DNA of 64,000 nucleotides from Heligmosomoides polygyrus polygyrus. Taxonomy: Eukaryota; Nematoda; Chromadorea; Rhabditida; Heligmosomidae. The notes beneath the pieces are model-generated. The model did not search any database. It was not told the DNA's origin and saw only the letters and a list, made by a program, of their open reading frames with translations. The position numbers were made by a program, and so were the translations under genes. Where the stretch lies: positions 65,134,969 to 65,198,968 of the forward strand of contig OX377205.1 of the NCBI GenBank assembly GCA_947396885.1. Reading direction: 5' to 3'. Positions 12,905 through 25,989 of the stretch are shown here, one piece after another (within the stretch, counting starts at the first letter, position 1; the number at the start of each line of letters is the position of its first letter).

Positions 12905-13985
12905 CCTGTGATCCACTCTGTCCTATCAAGGTGGTCATCTACCCGTCAACGTTTCTTTGGCGCTTCTCGCAGACGCATTACGGGTGCCTCGATCTCTAGA
13001 GCCTACCCCATGGGGTGACTCTATGGTCTTCTGAAGATGTGTCTGCACCACCTCAGATATTTCTTGTTCATGCTCAACTGATTCGAGGCTGCCCTAACAG
13101 CCTTATTTCGCATCATATCCGGACAGGTCTGTCCTCTTACCCAGCCAAGTTCTCGATTGCGTACAGCTGCCAGTACTGCATTTTACAAAGGAAAGAACAC
13201 CCACTTCCGTAGATGAGTGCAAGCCGTGTACTGTTCTTTGTGCAGCGCTTGCAATTGAGCGTCCCTGAGCGTCTTGGAGCGGCTACTCCCGCACAGGAAT
13301 CCTATAGAAACCCTCCACTTGAGCCAGTCTGCGTTAATCTACCCCTGATAGCCCAGCCGGCCTTTCATTCTTTTAGATAGATCAGAGCAGAATTTCTCCA
13401 CCTTCTCGCTTGCGTCATCTTGGTAACGCGGATATCTCTAACACACTTTTCAGAGCTGATACGAACTTCGTCTCATATACGTTCGGCTGCAGGTGCCTGC
13501 GACCGCTTCCTGCGACCCTTGCCAATCCTATTCCAGCTACTCCTTGGTGTCGACTGTCAGGGCGCCATTGTCCACATGGTCTGGGTGGCCTCCTGAGGTT
13601 TTCCTGCGGGTAGTTCTATAAACAGTAGGGTGTCAGGGAGAGGCACGGACTCAGAGCAGACCCTTGGTGAATCCACAATTGCCGAGCGATGGAAACAACC
13701 TCTGTGGTGAACCTCTCCGCCTTGAACTCTACTGGTCCTGAGGGAAGGGGAGCATCTCTATTGACCTTGAGTCGATCAGCTGTTCGTAAACCTTCTCGTG
13801 AACGAGGTCGGTGGTTGGATCTCTTAGCAGTTGGAGCACTCGAAGGCGTCCGCTCTCTGTCTAGGAAGTGGGGATTATGGTGTTGATTCTCTAGTGATCC
13901 GACATCTTCCCCTGCACTGTGACCCTGTTGGAGAAATACGTTAACCATTGTGCTCCCTCTCATCCTTGCTCAAATCCCACCTCTC
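12905..13985 (-). mobile_element. 5'-truncated relic of an RTE-clade retrotransposon
   Basis: Segments align by eye, in order, with the decayed element at 39124-42142. The CCTATCAAGG...GTCATCTACC stretch near 12920 matches that near 39220. The block at 13020-13070 (GGTCTTCTGAAGATG, CCACCTCAG) matches about 39355-39390. The block at 13690-13960 (CTGTGGTGAACCTCTC, then GGGGATTATGGTG) matches 40110-40330. All open frames inside are fragments. The endonuclease and the start of RT are missing, as in 5'-truncated LINE insertions. No flanking duplication was found. Confidence 0.75.
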
Positions 13986-16239
13986 CTTTCAACATTTTTA
14001 AGTACGACTTTGAAACGGAAATTTGCAACTACAAGATGGGAGGCCTCTCACTATTTGACGAAAACACTACGCTTAAAATTATATTGTTTTGCCTCAATCT
14101 CAATATTCCGCTAAAATTTCGAAACCTCTTTTTCAAATGGTACTTCGTGCTACTATGCTACTCAAAATCTAACGGAAAATTAATTACATCCTTTAAAGGG
14201 TGACGCAAAATGAGGCCGCATAATGCCTACATATGTATGTATATGTTGCTTTTGGCATATTACGTCTCTAGATTCTAGGCGAACTCTGATCTGTGAAATA
14301 GCTGTTCATCGCTTGCAGGACCTTGCTGGAAAAAAGCCGAATGTGCAGCGCAGGAACTTCGCATGGTCCCACTGCTCATTTTGCAGTTCATGTACTACTA
14401 AAAAGAAAAATGTGTTGAAAAGTTACCAGTTTGGGTTCAGAAGAATATAGGCCCTGCAGTAAACTGGTTTTAAAGTGTCTCACAGTCAGACAGTTCGGCA
14501 GTAGTTTGAATTGACATAGTCCATTTAGCTAACCATATCTAAATAGGAAACACAAGGAAATAATAGAACCGGCGAAGCAATGTATAGCAGTTTTGTAGAT
14601 GCTGAATGAATTCTAAGCAGTGTGGTCCTGCGACAAAACTATATTCTATTTCTACAAAGACCATTCTGTCTAAAAGTTAAGCTCAACTCCAAAGACTTGA
14701 AATATCTATAATAGTTTCCCATGGGTCACTATGAAGCAGACGTTCAAGGAACCTTCTGTCTCCCACTCCACTCCTTCTTCTAAACAGATTGCCATGGTGG
14801 CCACATTGAAGAGCTCCACAGTGAACGCTGTGGTCTCTATTCATGATTAGGAATGCGACAAGCTACATACGCGTTAAGTTATTCTCCTCGCTCCATTGTT
14901 AATACACAGAAACGATCTCATATTCAAGTTTCGGGTGTACGGTAATCATAACGCTCCTGGAGTCAACAATGGGGAGGAATCGCGAGCAATGAAGCGAGAA
15001 ATCCTCAACTCGGGAGTCGGTCATAAACCGAACTCACTGCTAACTTTGCGAATGAATATATAAAGACATATAGAAGTGATGCAGGAAAAATATCTCCCTG
15101 CCGAAGACTTGAGAGGGTCCCACGCAACCTTAGCATCAATGTTTGTGGGTCTCAAAAATGACGAGAAGGAGGCCGGCCGAAACGCTTAGTACATGACAAA
15201 AACGGCAATTATTTTACTGCGTAGAAAAGTCGCAAAGGACAATTGATTGCCCACTGCTTTGGTTGCCTTTTTCGAGGGAAGTATCGGCAAAGGTCTCAAA
15301 TAACACCAAGGTTAAAAGCCCGAGAAGAAATTTTGAAGTGAAGCTACGCTAAAATGTGTGTGTGTCGCAGGCGTCGCAATAACCCTGCGACAAAATAGCG
15401 GCCAAGGCACCGACAACAAGTCTCCTCTAAATATGCGGAAGCTGAAGAGTTCATAAAGCCACCACAAGAACTTAAAAGCACTTCTCTGGAAGCTCTGTGA
15501 TATGGAACGGCTACGCCGCAACGATGTTCAGTAGGCACAGGTGAGTTTTTTTTTTGGGCAAACTGGGAAAATAAGCTACGAATAAGGAGCACTACCAAGT
15601 CTTTAGCAACGACAGCTGCTATTTATGTATAATAGACGTTTGCTCGCCTCTAATATAGTAAAAAAAATCACAGGGCGCCCTTTCTCCTAACTTTCTCGAG
15701 AGAATAGAGGTCAAATCTTGCTTTAGGATGAGCAGATTTAAATGATACAGGTACTGTTGGTATTTTGTTGTCGGTCAGTTTCTGGACCAAGGTTTAGAAC
15801 TGCATGCAAGTAGCTGCCAGCGATGAGATTTCACATACCGCGAGCAGGTGCAAAGCAAGGGGTCGGATGCAGATGCACCAGAAGGCTCGAAAACGTGAAG
15901 AGTGCTGTGAACTAATGGCAAGAATTTCTGATTCTCTGCAGCTACAATTCAGATAAAAGCCGTGATTTCCACCAAAAGGGGCCGAAGACCACAACACCGC
16001 AAAGAAACAGTAGAACGAATACAGTGTTTTCTGACTGATGAACTGTTACAGTGACGACGAGCTGCAGCAGAATTGGACTCGTGGGAAGGACTTGAGCAAT
16101 CGAGTGTGAATTAGAGGCGTTTTAATGAATACACCATTCTTACACTGAACGTGATCCGAAAAAAGCTGTGAAGTAGTACGACGAGGAAAGATCAGAGCAA
16201 ATGTGAACCGCGTAGGTAGATACGGTACGATTCGAGCAC
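13986..16239. other. No gene recognised
   Basis: AT-rich sequence with scattered frames up to 107 codons, none with splice-site support or recognisable motifs. Confidence 0.45.
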
Positions 16240-16930
16240 GGGAGCGTGAGCAGCTGCTGAGAGATGGTGATGGCGCGAAGAGGAGCACGATATAAATTCC
16301 TGTTGCGCGCGGTGAGCAAACAAGGGCGATGTGCTGGGGTGGGGATGTGTAGACAAGACGATCGGACAAGATCAGCGAGCAATCAAAATCGACAACGGGA
16401 CGACGGGCGTGTGGAGAGTGACAAGGAAGTCATCAGCAGCTTCTGGAGTTGCTCCAACCGGCTTGTTCCGGGACGACGGCGAAGGCGTATCGCCGATGGG
16501 ATTAGTTCTAAGACAGCACTTTTGAGGCGATTGAAAGAGAGCATCAGTTGTCCACATAATGTTCTTTTTGAATGTTTGAGGCTATAATCCCTTGCAGAGA
16601 ATCGGCTCTAGAGCTTGAAGCAGTACATGTAGGCGAAACGCTGGTTACTAGCAGACGGAGAACTCCAGTAGCCCGCAGCAAATGCGAGCAGGAGACATCA
16701 GAAGCCCCCGAATCAGGCGAAGAGCTCCAGCTCGGCCACGTCTACCGTAGTCCCCATCTATCAGGCGGCGAATGCGTATAATAGTAGTGTCACATGGGAG
16801 GATGGCCTCATTTCATGCGGGCGCGACAGCCGCCGCCCGGCGCCATTGGCTGACCACGCCCCGCTTAATGCAGGTATCGCGGGGAACACGACGAATCGGG
16901 CAGAGTTCACCGCCGATGACGTCATGGGAA
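16240..16930. promoter_or_regulatory. CpG-rich, promoter-like island
   Basis: The right part holds three classic promoter elements within 80 bp: an inverted CCAAT box (ATTGGC, 16845-16850), a GC/KLF box (CCACGCCCC, 16854-16862) and a perfect CRE (TGACGTCA, 16917-16924). A TATA-like ATATAAAT lies near 16289. No gene start is evident on either side, so promoter and distal enhancer are both possible. Confidence 0.35.
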
Positions 16931-19900
16931 TGAAACCATGGTACGGTAGCGATAGCAGGATCGACTAGCGCGAATGGGAGAGTGGCGATAAGGGTCCAGA
17001 AGAACTACACAGCGTTGATTCTCTTGAACGAATTTGGCATTAAGTGGTGAATAGTGGTGGAATAGTTCTAACATGCACCGGCTTTCGAGGCGCCGGAATG
17101 AGTCAAATAATGGAGCCACAACAAGGCCCAGCAAAGAAATTTTGCTCAGAAATGTCGAAGTGTTCAGCAAATGGCCATTTCTCGCCATGTTTTAGTAGAA
17201 AAACTCGTTCAAGCCCTATCACCTGTCTGGTCGTAAACTTTTCAGAATTGATTGAGGAATCAAAGTGGTTGCAATGATTTCCTTATGCGCCTAGAGCGGC
17301 AACGTACTAAATTCAATACTCCTATCCATAACTTCTACATCGATTGAAGAAAGCACAAGAGAAAACAAAAAGCGAACAAAAAACTGATCAAAACAAAATG
17401 CCAGAAGTAAGACGAAAGCCTGGGTGCTTCTCCGAAGTTCATTCGGGATAGAAGCCCCCTAAAAGCCGTGGTTAAGCAAACAGCGCGACATGCTGTTGAT
17501 GCACCACCAAATTACCAGCGCGCGGTGAAGAACCAGCCTGGCGTCCCAGGCGCGCCGGAGTCGAATTTCGCCAACTCTTAGCAGCGGTGGCCCTGATGGA
17601 AGGCGAGCAGCGCGACGTGTCATTGTGGTCGTCTTCTTCTTCTGAAAGCCGACAACAACACAATCACCACCTCGGGGCGTTCCGAAATCGCATCCACTAG
17701 GCGAGAGTACGTACGTCCACAATAGCCGGACTGGAACCTCGACGTCTATTAGCTAACTGGAAAGAACTACGCGGTTTACGGGAGGTACCGAGAATAGCGA
17801 TGCATTATATTAAAAACAAGAGGAGGCTAGGGGAACGAAGTTAAAACTTTAGCCCGAATGCATACTTCACGCCACGAAAGCGTGCTGTTCAAAGGAGAAA
17901 TATTTTGGAGTCAGACTATTAATTCCTGTGATCAAAGTGTGTGACAAAATTTTGACGAACATGATAGTTCCACTCGATTCATATTCGCAACTGGTGCCTT
18001 AGTAGATCACTTACTACTTCGAAACAAGTGTGACAAATGGAGTCAAAGAAGTTGAATTTCCTAAATCAACAAGATCATCAGAATTATTGCAAGTCCCAGC
18101 CTTCGCAGGAGCTGTAGAGCGAAGCCTGGATGTCGTGTAGGCAAACGATGTTCTTACTATATGGTTTGCATAGTCCTTGCCAGATTTAGAGCATCAGTAA
18201 GTAAAGCGTTGTCCATCTAACAATATCAAGGCATCAACCCGGCTCCGTCCCCTGGCAATCGCTTGTTAAGTAGTAAGACCGACGATATGTACAATGCCGC
18301 TCCATTTCTTCGAAAGAATGGCGCATTTCGATTAATCCTTCGCAATGCGTCGTTTTCTCCAGAAATTTCAGCGGTGTTGCATGTTAAGCAAGTGCGTCGA
18401 TCTTATTGCCGTTCCCTGCAGCACTTGAGTACAAATTGCACCAGAGACGCTCTATATAGTCTGTACATACGTAGATGCCGTTGTTCTCCTAAACGGTAAT
18501 ACCCCATCTTTAAATGCAGATACAGATACACGTACATACATGCTATTCATATATAACCTGTGTAACGATAACAAAAACCTTATCAGTGTAGTTAAACCAC
18601 TTTTGGAGGAGGGGATCAGTTCGCACCTAAATCTCTGAATCAAGGCGTATCATGTAGGCATATACTTAAACTACGGCCCTAGGGTGCAACCCTTCATTTT
18701 TTTGGGAATAAGGACAGTTGATGACTTTTGGGGTACGCCACGCATTGCACTTTTATGGGAGACCTTGAGAACAACTTGATTGCACGCGTTTGGCCCCTAT
18801 ACAATAACTTGCAGTGGTTAGTGGAATAACCCCCATTTAATGAAAGTCTTGGTCAGCGTTCAATTTAAATTTTATTTTTAAATTTTATTTACGTTAGCGA
18901 GACCCGAACCAAGCTTCATATAAAGATATAAACTTGATGGTCCCTAGCCCGCCTAAGCCAGGCACCATGTCTTCCGGTTGGATGAGCTTAGCAAACTATG
19001 TGGCCGATGCACATAAAAATGCGGGAAAACGAACTCCAGCAATTTCATCGCCGCGTGGCGAATTTTCGTCTGAGATACCTCGCAGAAAAGTAACTAAATC
19101 GTGTAAAATCATTCGTAATTTGTGACGCAAGAACATCATTCAGGTGGACAGTCGACTTTGAGACCCAGAATAATGTTTTAGGGACGGAATGCAAAGATCA
19201 CCGTGGTAACCGTAGCTGATTCCCAGTAGCCACTGCATTCGGGAGCCAAAGCAGTGAAAGGAATGTTCGCTCAATTAAGGTAGTGTGAACGAGTTTACTT
19301 ACAAACATATGCAAACAACGCCTATAATAAGGAAAGGAAAGGGAACAAAGCCGGGATAGGGGCAGGAGTCGTATCCTTTTTGTCCTTTTTCTACTGCTGT
19401 TTCGTTTTCGTCTTCCCTGCGAAATTTATCCAACAACCAAATCAGCTCGAAGAGGGCTATCTAGAGGCCTAAATTGTTTTTTCTTAACTAAGTGTCGACC
19501 ATTCACTTTTCTGTGGTACCTCTGGGAGCTCGTAAATGAGATGCGTCTTTGTTAATTATGCATCTTCAGACCGGATAATCTGATGGTGACCAGAGGTGTA
19601 AAAGTAGAAAACTGCGTAGTCGAGATGCCCAGAGAAGGTCAAGGGATCAAATACCTTACTAGCCAACATGTGCTACAAGAAAAGCAGTTTGGATGCGTGC
19701 TGTGCAGCGTTTGAGCAGGGATTTCCAGCTTCCTTTCTGCATTCTAAAAATATTGGTTGACTTATGTGTTCAGAGCAGAAGGAACTTCTGCAACTGCAAT
19801 AAATCATAGTCCTAACTTGAAAAAGTGGCTCAGTTTGTCTTCATGAATCCTTGAGGTTCACCTCCAACATTGAAGTTGCATAATTTTCAATTAGGTTCAA

Positions 19901-22804
19901 CTGCACTACAAGGTGAGCGAACCCAAAGGGCTTTTTCAAGCTTTTCTGGCTGAACGACCTTTAGTCAATTTTAGCAGAAAACTAGCAACCTTCAAAACAC
20001 CACTTTTTAAGCTTTTTAGGTGGGTAATTTCTACACAAACTCATATATTTTCTGCCGTCTTTCCTTATTTCTCCGTTTTGTTTCAATGGCGAAAATCGGT
20101 TCAGGTAGCGACGCTGTTGCGAGGACTTTTCTCCCATACGATATGAACGATATTCAAAACGGTTGAAAATTTCTTTCATTTGCGGCTACACGTGTTGTAG
20201 GAATTCGCAGTGGCTCGGGTTTACCACAGTGCTAGTCGACAGAGTCTCCGCCTCCGCGTCCCATCTTCAGTCCTTGGTGTCAGATGCAATAGGTCATTCC
20301 TTGACATTCCTTACAAGGGCTATCCTGATCAACAATCAATCTTTTAGGAACTCTTCTGACAGCGGGACCTTCTGGAGCGTGGTCTTTTTGAGATTGATCC
20401 TGGGTTATCCATACTGCGTGAGGATCACAATTACAATATTTATATGCTGTCGAGCCTCAAACACCAAAAATCAGCTGATTAAGCCTTTTTCAGAAAATCT
20501 ATTGACTGAAATCTTACCGTACGGAATCTTAGATTCTATATAGTTTGGATTTAGTTTGCGGTTGGCAAAAAACCTTCTTTTTGCATAAAGGACATAAGAC
20601 TTCTTATGAAGCACAGTAAGCTATCAACCAGAAAATTCTAGTCGATGGCTTACTGCGAGTGTACTGGGTCATCCGTCTGGTTCCTTCCTCGTGTTTTCAT
20701 TATTTTATCTTATTAAGCACTTATTTCAATTTTTCTACACATTAAAAGTAAAGATTAGTGAACCTGATGCATTTATGGTGGAGTCTCCTCTTCTTTTGAT
20801 CTCCTGTTGGCAAAGAAACTAAGCAGAAGAGCTAATCAATGCTCTACTACATGTCAATTCATTCGATTTTTGAATAAGAGAGGACGATGCTTGGAAGATG
20901 CATTATGTGCCTGCCTGACCAAAATCCCACCGTACCAGCTAACGGATTTCACTGAAAATGCAGGACATGGAATGCGAGTACAGCAAGCACTGTTATGAGA
21001 TGATCAAGCCCAAAAAGGCCACGGTTCAGAGCACTCCCTAGAAGACTGATTCCTAGTCAGGACGGCCCTAGAAGTACAAAGGCATGGCTTTTTGGAGCTG
21101 ACACATAAGTGTAAGGAAGCTAGACGGCGACAAGACCTGGTCGACGGCGCTGCGCTCAACACGAGCCGCTAGAGAACTCTAGAACATGAGTAGGCGCAAA
21201 ATGGTGAGGAAGGTCAACTGTTTGAATGCGGTTTACATCGTCCCTCGGACCGCATAGCAAGGCTAGTGAAACCTTTTTCTTTGAGGGTCATAAAAATGCG
21301 AGGAAGACAAAAAAGTTGTGAGTTGTTGTCGAAGGAACTCTCTTCATGCACTTGAGAAGAAGTGTTTCGAATAACATTTGTTCTTCTGCTGAAAAATTCT
21401 AAAAGTCAATCCATCAAAGAATGCACCAAGAAAGCTCTGCGCATCCACCCACCTTACAGAGCAGATAAAGGCCGCTCTGGATTATGAAAACCCTCTGTTG
21501 GATGTAAATTAAAGAATTCATGAAGATAAACAGAACTGCTCCCTTAACTATGGATGGATTGTTTTGGGATTTGTTTGCAGTTAGATAAGCTTCTTTGTTT
21601 AAAGCATTATGTCAATAAGTACTTTTAAAGTACAGAAGTCGACTAGAGATTCATGCTGAAATATTCAATAATGTGTGTCATCGAAGCACCCATGCGACGG
21701 TTCTTATTGCACAAGCTGGCTAGCAGATAATTGATCCTTAGGTTTCAAGGCACCCGGCATCTCCTGCATTTATATAGCTAAACTTTGGACGTTTACCGGC
21801 GCTCTCAGCTCTTTTGAAAAAATGTTTGAAATTTTTCCAAGGCAAAATCAATCTGAACCATTATATAGCCCATCTCGAGCTCACTTGATTGCTTGATAAG
21901 TTTCTCAAGTAGGATGAAGATGAAAACAGTTATGAAAAAGACCAGAATGATGCGACTACAGTGTCTGTAAAGGCTTTTTTCCAATCATTATGGTGGACGT
22001 TGTACGTGTACCAGTCCCGAAATAATCAGAACGCGCCATGCTTTATCAAAATAGGGGAATGCTAAGTACGATGCTTCCTTACAATTCAGCTATGCCTGTG
22101 GTCTAGCAATGCATCTGACATTGTGATCTACAACAACGCTCAAATTCTTCGAAAAATAAGGCGCTTTGTGACGAATTAATCGGTTTTGTTATTGTTACAA
22201 CTTGTTGTTATTGTAGTAAGTTATTTTAAATTCATTTGTTGACATTCTAATTAACACCAGAGAATGACCCTTTTCAAGGAGTATCTGATAGTTTCTGGCA
22301 AGGTTCATTTTAGAAAATCCTGACCTAGTTATGAAGCATTTTTTCTAGGGAGCCGTTAATTGATCTACGACCTCTCCGAAGCTGCCGTCGGCGTCTTCTT
22401 CGAACATTCCATCAACCAGATTCAGTTAGATCCAGAACTCTCTAGTTTTCTCAACAGATCTGAAATTCAGAATGTTCAGCTCATCCTTATGATTTTTTTA
22501 TTTTTGGCGCTTAATAATTTCGGAGTTTTTGTCCCATAAACCCAAAATCGAGAAATGCTTCAAGCCGTCATTAAATTACTCTCTGCCCTCCTTTCCATTG
22601 AAAAATTTGATGTTGTTGAATTAACTTATGTTGAGTAGAGCTTTTTTCAGATTTAACAAACAAGCTCTTAGAACTAGGAAACGAATACATTTATCATGCT
22701 ATACAATAACGAGCTAAGCGACGAGTCATACATCGATCGACGCTGAGTCATAAAATAGCATGGAAAAATAAGGAGAAATTCGGGGGAAAATGGGAGGGAG
22801 GGAA
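16931..22804. other. No gene recognised
   Basis: Almost 6 kb without a credible exon. The largest frame (20163-20543, plus, 126 codons) has mixed hydrophobic content and no known domain. A short CG-rich patch at 17510-17700 is the only compositional feature. Confidence 0.45.
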
Positions 22805-23066
22805 AACGCGAAAATAGCGAAAAATACCCAGACGTCTTCTATCTGCCTGGAAACTTCTGAGGCAGTCGAGGTCGCTGAGCAAGAATCTAAAATTCGTTTT
22901 TAAAGTATAAATCTCCATCAATCGATATTGACCAAACAATCGATTCCTTGTGGATATCGTTCAGGCGGTTCGAAACTTCTGCTGGGGGTTTACAGGAAGC
23001 AAATCAATGGCGCGAAAATAGCGGGAAATATCTAGACGTCTTCTACGTGCCAGGGAATTCAGAAGG
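22805..23066. repeat. Pair of 56-bp direct repeats about 200 bp apart
   Basis: 22807-22862 and 23010-23066 share GCGAAAATAGCG, then AGACGTCTTCTA, GCC and GGAA, and end TTCTGAGGC or TCAGAAGGC. The origin is unknown; a segmental duplication or a paired element remnant would fit. Confidence 0.5.
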
Positions 23067-24000
23067 CGTGCCGAAGACGTCGCGCAACGTGCATGGGGAT
23101 TCAGAAAACGTGTCAGAACGCCGTCCGTTAAGAGGGATCATTGAAGCGGACCAGCAGTAGTAAAGGGGAGTTGTAACGCAAAAGTGTCACAGATAGATGA
23201 GGCAATGAACACTGATCGCTAGAGTGAAGTGTGGGGGACGTGCTGTGTGCAGGAGGAGGGTTGTCCAAAAACCGAATCTGGATGACTTCATACCGCAAAA
23301 CTTCTCACCTGGGGCGAAATTCGTCAACTATACCGCCGATATCATCTCACACTGCACTACAAAACTCACAGCGTACACAGAAAGATGCAGAGATACAGAT
23401 ACGACAGTCGATATACCGTTACCGGCCGATAATCCGTTGATGAGACTGGCTCCTGATCTTAAGGAAGGTAGAGCAATGTTCGAACGTAATAGGCTGCATA
23501 ATAACAGCAGCTAACTGGATTTATTCTCCTTAGTTTTGTGATAATATTGCGCGAAGCGCGCAAGTGCGAAGGCCGCCGATAGCCGTGACGGAGCACTTGT
23601 TTATCCATAAGCCTGTAAGTTTTCTTTTGCAGCAAGCGGTTTTCTTCATGTCAAGTGTGTCGTAGCAATTTTGTACTAGCAGAGAAAATCCTACGATAGT
23701 ATCCTTAGTCGGATTTTATGAACTAGTTATGTATTTGAAGTGGTTACAGATGCACAACTTCGCAATCTTTTCTCGTTTTCTTTGATTTGTTCTTCGGGTT
23801 GTTTCTATATGAAAAATTTTTACGTTTGCCATGCTGGTGGCGTCAACATCTTTCCAACGGTTTAATCCGGTTCAAATCTGAATTGGCTGACAGTTCACCC
23901 TTTTCGCGCACCGTCCAATTGCGGGACTAGGGGTCGGACCTTATGGTTAGTGCAACGCACGGCGGCCAATTACCGGCGACCCATGCTTGGTTGGCACCCT
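23067..24000. other. No gene recognised
   Basis: Small frames only (for example 23224-23514). Unique-looking sequence leads up to the MITE-like element. Confidence 0.45.
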
Positions 24001-24166
24001 AGGCCGGATTTATCAACGACTTAGAGCAACTTAACAGAGAAAATACGCCGAAATCCCTGATAGCGCGGCATATCACGCGGTACGGTAAAACGTTTCGCCG
24101 CGCTATCAGGGATTTCGGTGTATTTTCTCTGTTAAATCACTGTAAGTCGTTGATGAATCCGGCCCC
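24001..24166. mobile_element. Palindromic MITE-like element, copy 1
   Basis: This 166-bp element is nearly a full palindrome. The left half GGCCGGATTTATCAACGACT, then GAAATCCCTGATAGCGCGGC, is mirrored by GCCGCGCTATCAGGGATTTC and AGTCGTTGATGAATCCGGCC. It is too short to encode anything. The terminal repeat is shared with the element at 9807-9967. No unambiguous target duplication is seen. Confidence 0.8.
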
Positions 24167-25829
24167 TGGATGCCATACCCGCTGACAATGTGTCACTCAA
24201 GTAGAGCTATAAAACAACACTGATCGATCTTTTGGGAGCCGTTCGACGTTATTCCTCCGCCATTAAAGTCATCTTCGATCATGTAGCATAGTGGAAGATC
24301 CGCACTTCTCACTTACCAGGTGAGTCCAAAAAATAATGTCGGATTTGAACTGTGATATTTGAGCTAGATTGTAGCAGCTCATAAAGCGATCAATATATAG
24401 GTATACCATTTTCACGTCAAATCGTACACTTATCAGAACAATATCATCAAAACTAGACCAGAACAAGCCTCAAACTAAACGTTTTCCAAATAAAAGTGTG
24501 TTCCTTCTACATTAATCTAGAGGCATTTCAAAAAACTTAAAATTATTTTTTGTTCATCGAAAATTTTAGCATTTCCTCCTTTAAAGTTCTAATTCACCTG
24601 CTCAATAGGTGAACACATTGTTTGAAAATCTATAAAACCTCCATTTTTGAGAAAAAATAATGGCTTGAAATTCGTTTTGAAGAGCAAGAGGGCGATTTTT
24701 TGCAAAAAAAAAGAACTGCGCCATGCATTCGTCCAAGGCGTAGCGATTTTTTCGATTGATAGCCAAATTTCTGTTTGCATATTGTTTCACGCCTGTAAAC
24801 GATACAACCAGAACAATTGCAAGGAGCACAGATAACGCTTTATGGAGAGAACATTTACAGTATAAATGAAATAAAAATCACGACAGGCTTTTTCAGTGCA
24901 CAGGACGATTTTGTATTTCAATGCTCTGGGGCCGCATCCCAGCACCAAACTCGCCTCTCGCTATTTAACAGGCAAATGGGTTCCATTTTGAATGCGGACA
25001 ATACAAAGTCTGTGGAAAGCTCGTGATGAACTGAAAAAAGCTGTCCAATTTATTCTCGTGGAAACTTATTCATAAATGAGCGAGCGGCTAAGGCAACTAT
25101 TTCTTGAATTTTCGTTAAAGTTTCTCCCTTAAGAGGTCTACTTTAAGCTGATTGGGTTCTCTCATTCTTTTCAGATTTTAAGTAATTGTAGTTACTCAAG
25201 ATTAAAAAAGAGCTCGATTTCTATACTAATCTTGCAGAAAGGCGACAGAGGATCGAAGATGGGAGAAATCGCAAGCGGCAAACACAGATGAAACCAACCA
25301 GTTATTGAGAAAGAGAAAATGCAGCCACTTCCGTCCAGTTAAGAAGAGTATTTTGCAAGTTTAACAAAGGCGGGGAAGGAGGTCTGAAGTCTCTCAAATA
25401 TAAGAGCAAAAGTCAACCCTTTGTCGGAGGTCAGTAATTGGGAACCTATTAAATGAAATTTAGACTACCGCGTGTTCGTGCTTGTTTAAAGATAGTGCAC
25501 GATATTCAAATCTAGTGGTGCTTGGTACCGCAATGACACCCGAAACGTAATGAATGTAGAGTTGCTGAAGAAAGTAGAGAATTCGACTATTTGATGGGCC
25601 TCGTTTACGAAATTTCTGAGGAACACGCCACGGAGGGTTTTCGAATGGTCGTAAAACAATTAGCGAAGCCCAGGAGCGAAAGCTTCACTAGTAGATCAAC
25701 GCTATATCACTTTGAGGCAGCTTTAGATCGCTGGATAGGAGAGAAGACGGGCAAGCAGCTTTGAAAAGAGTTATGGCAATTAATCCTCATTTCAAAGGAT
25801 TTGAGGGGATTGTCCATTGTTTAGCTCCT
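24167..25829. other. No gene recognised
   Basis: AT-rich, with homopolymer A/T runs around 24640-24720. No open frame exceeds 75 codons. Confidence 0.5.
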
Positions 25830-25835
25830 TTGCAG

Positions 25836-25986
25836 GTCTCGAGAACCACCTGGTAGCACTCCTCCTACTCATGAGAGCAGCTCGAGCTCCTGTCTTCATG
25901 TCTTGCGCAGCGGGACCTCAGCGTCTTCTCCACCTCATGTTGTCAGAGAGCGGCGGCTGGCAGATGACTTTATGGCCGCCGAGTGA
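25836..25986 (+). CDS. Candidate Ser/Pro-rich terminal exon (unrecognised)
   Basis: After a clear acceptor (CTCCTTTGCAG, ending 25835) a 49-codon frame runs to TGA 25984-25986. It encodes SREPPGSTPPTHESSSSSC and later PPHVVRERRLADDFMAAE. The composition (Ser, Pro, then a charged end) is like a tail of a transcription factor or another disordered region. The frame is closed by a stop just upstream of the acceptor, so it is only coding if spliced. It lies at the left edge of a GC-rich island that is open in other frames too, which weakens the case. No upstream exon was identified. Confidence 0.28.
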
Positions 25987-25989
25987 TCA

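Noticed and set aside
20163..20543. 126-codon plus-strand frame as a membrane protein gene
   Set aside because: Patchy hydrophobicity without a clear signal or topology and no support from splice sites.
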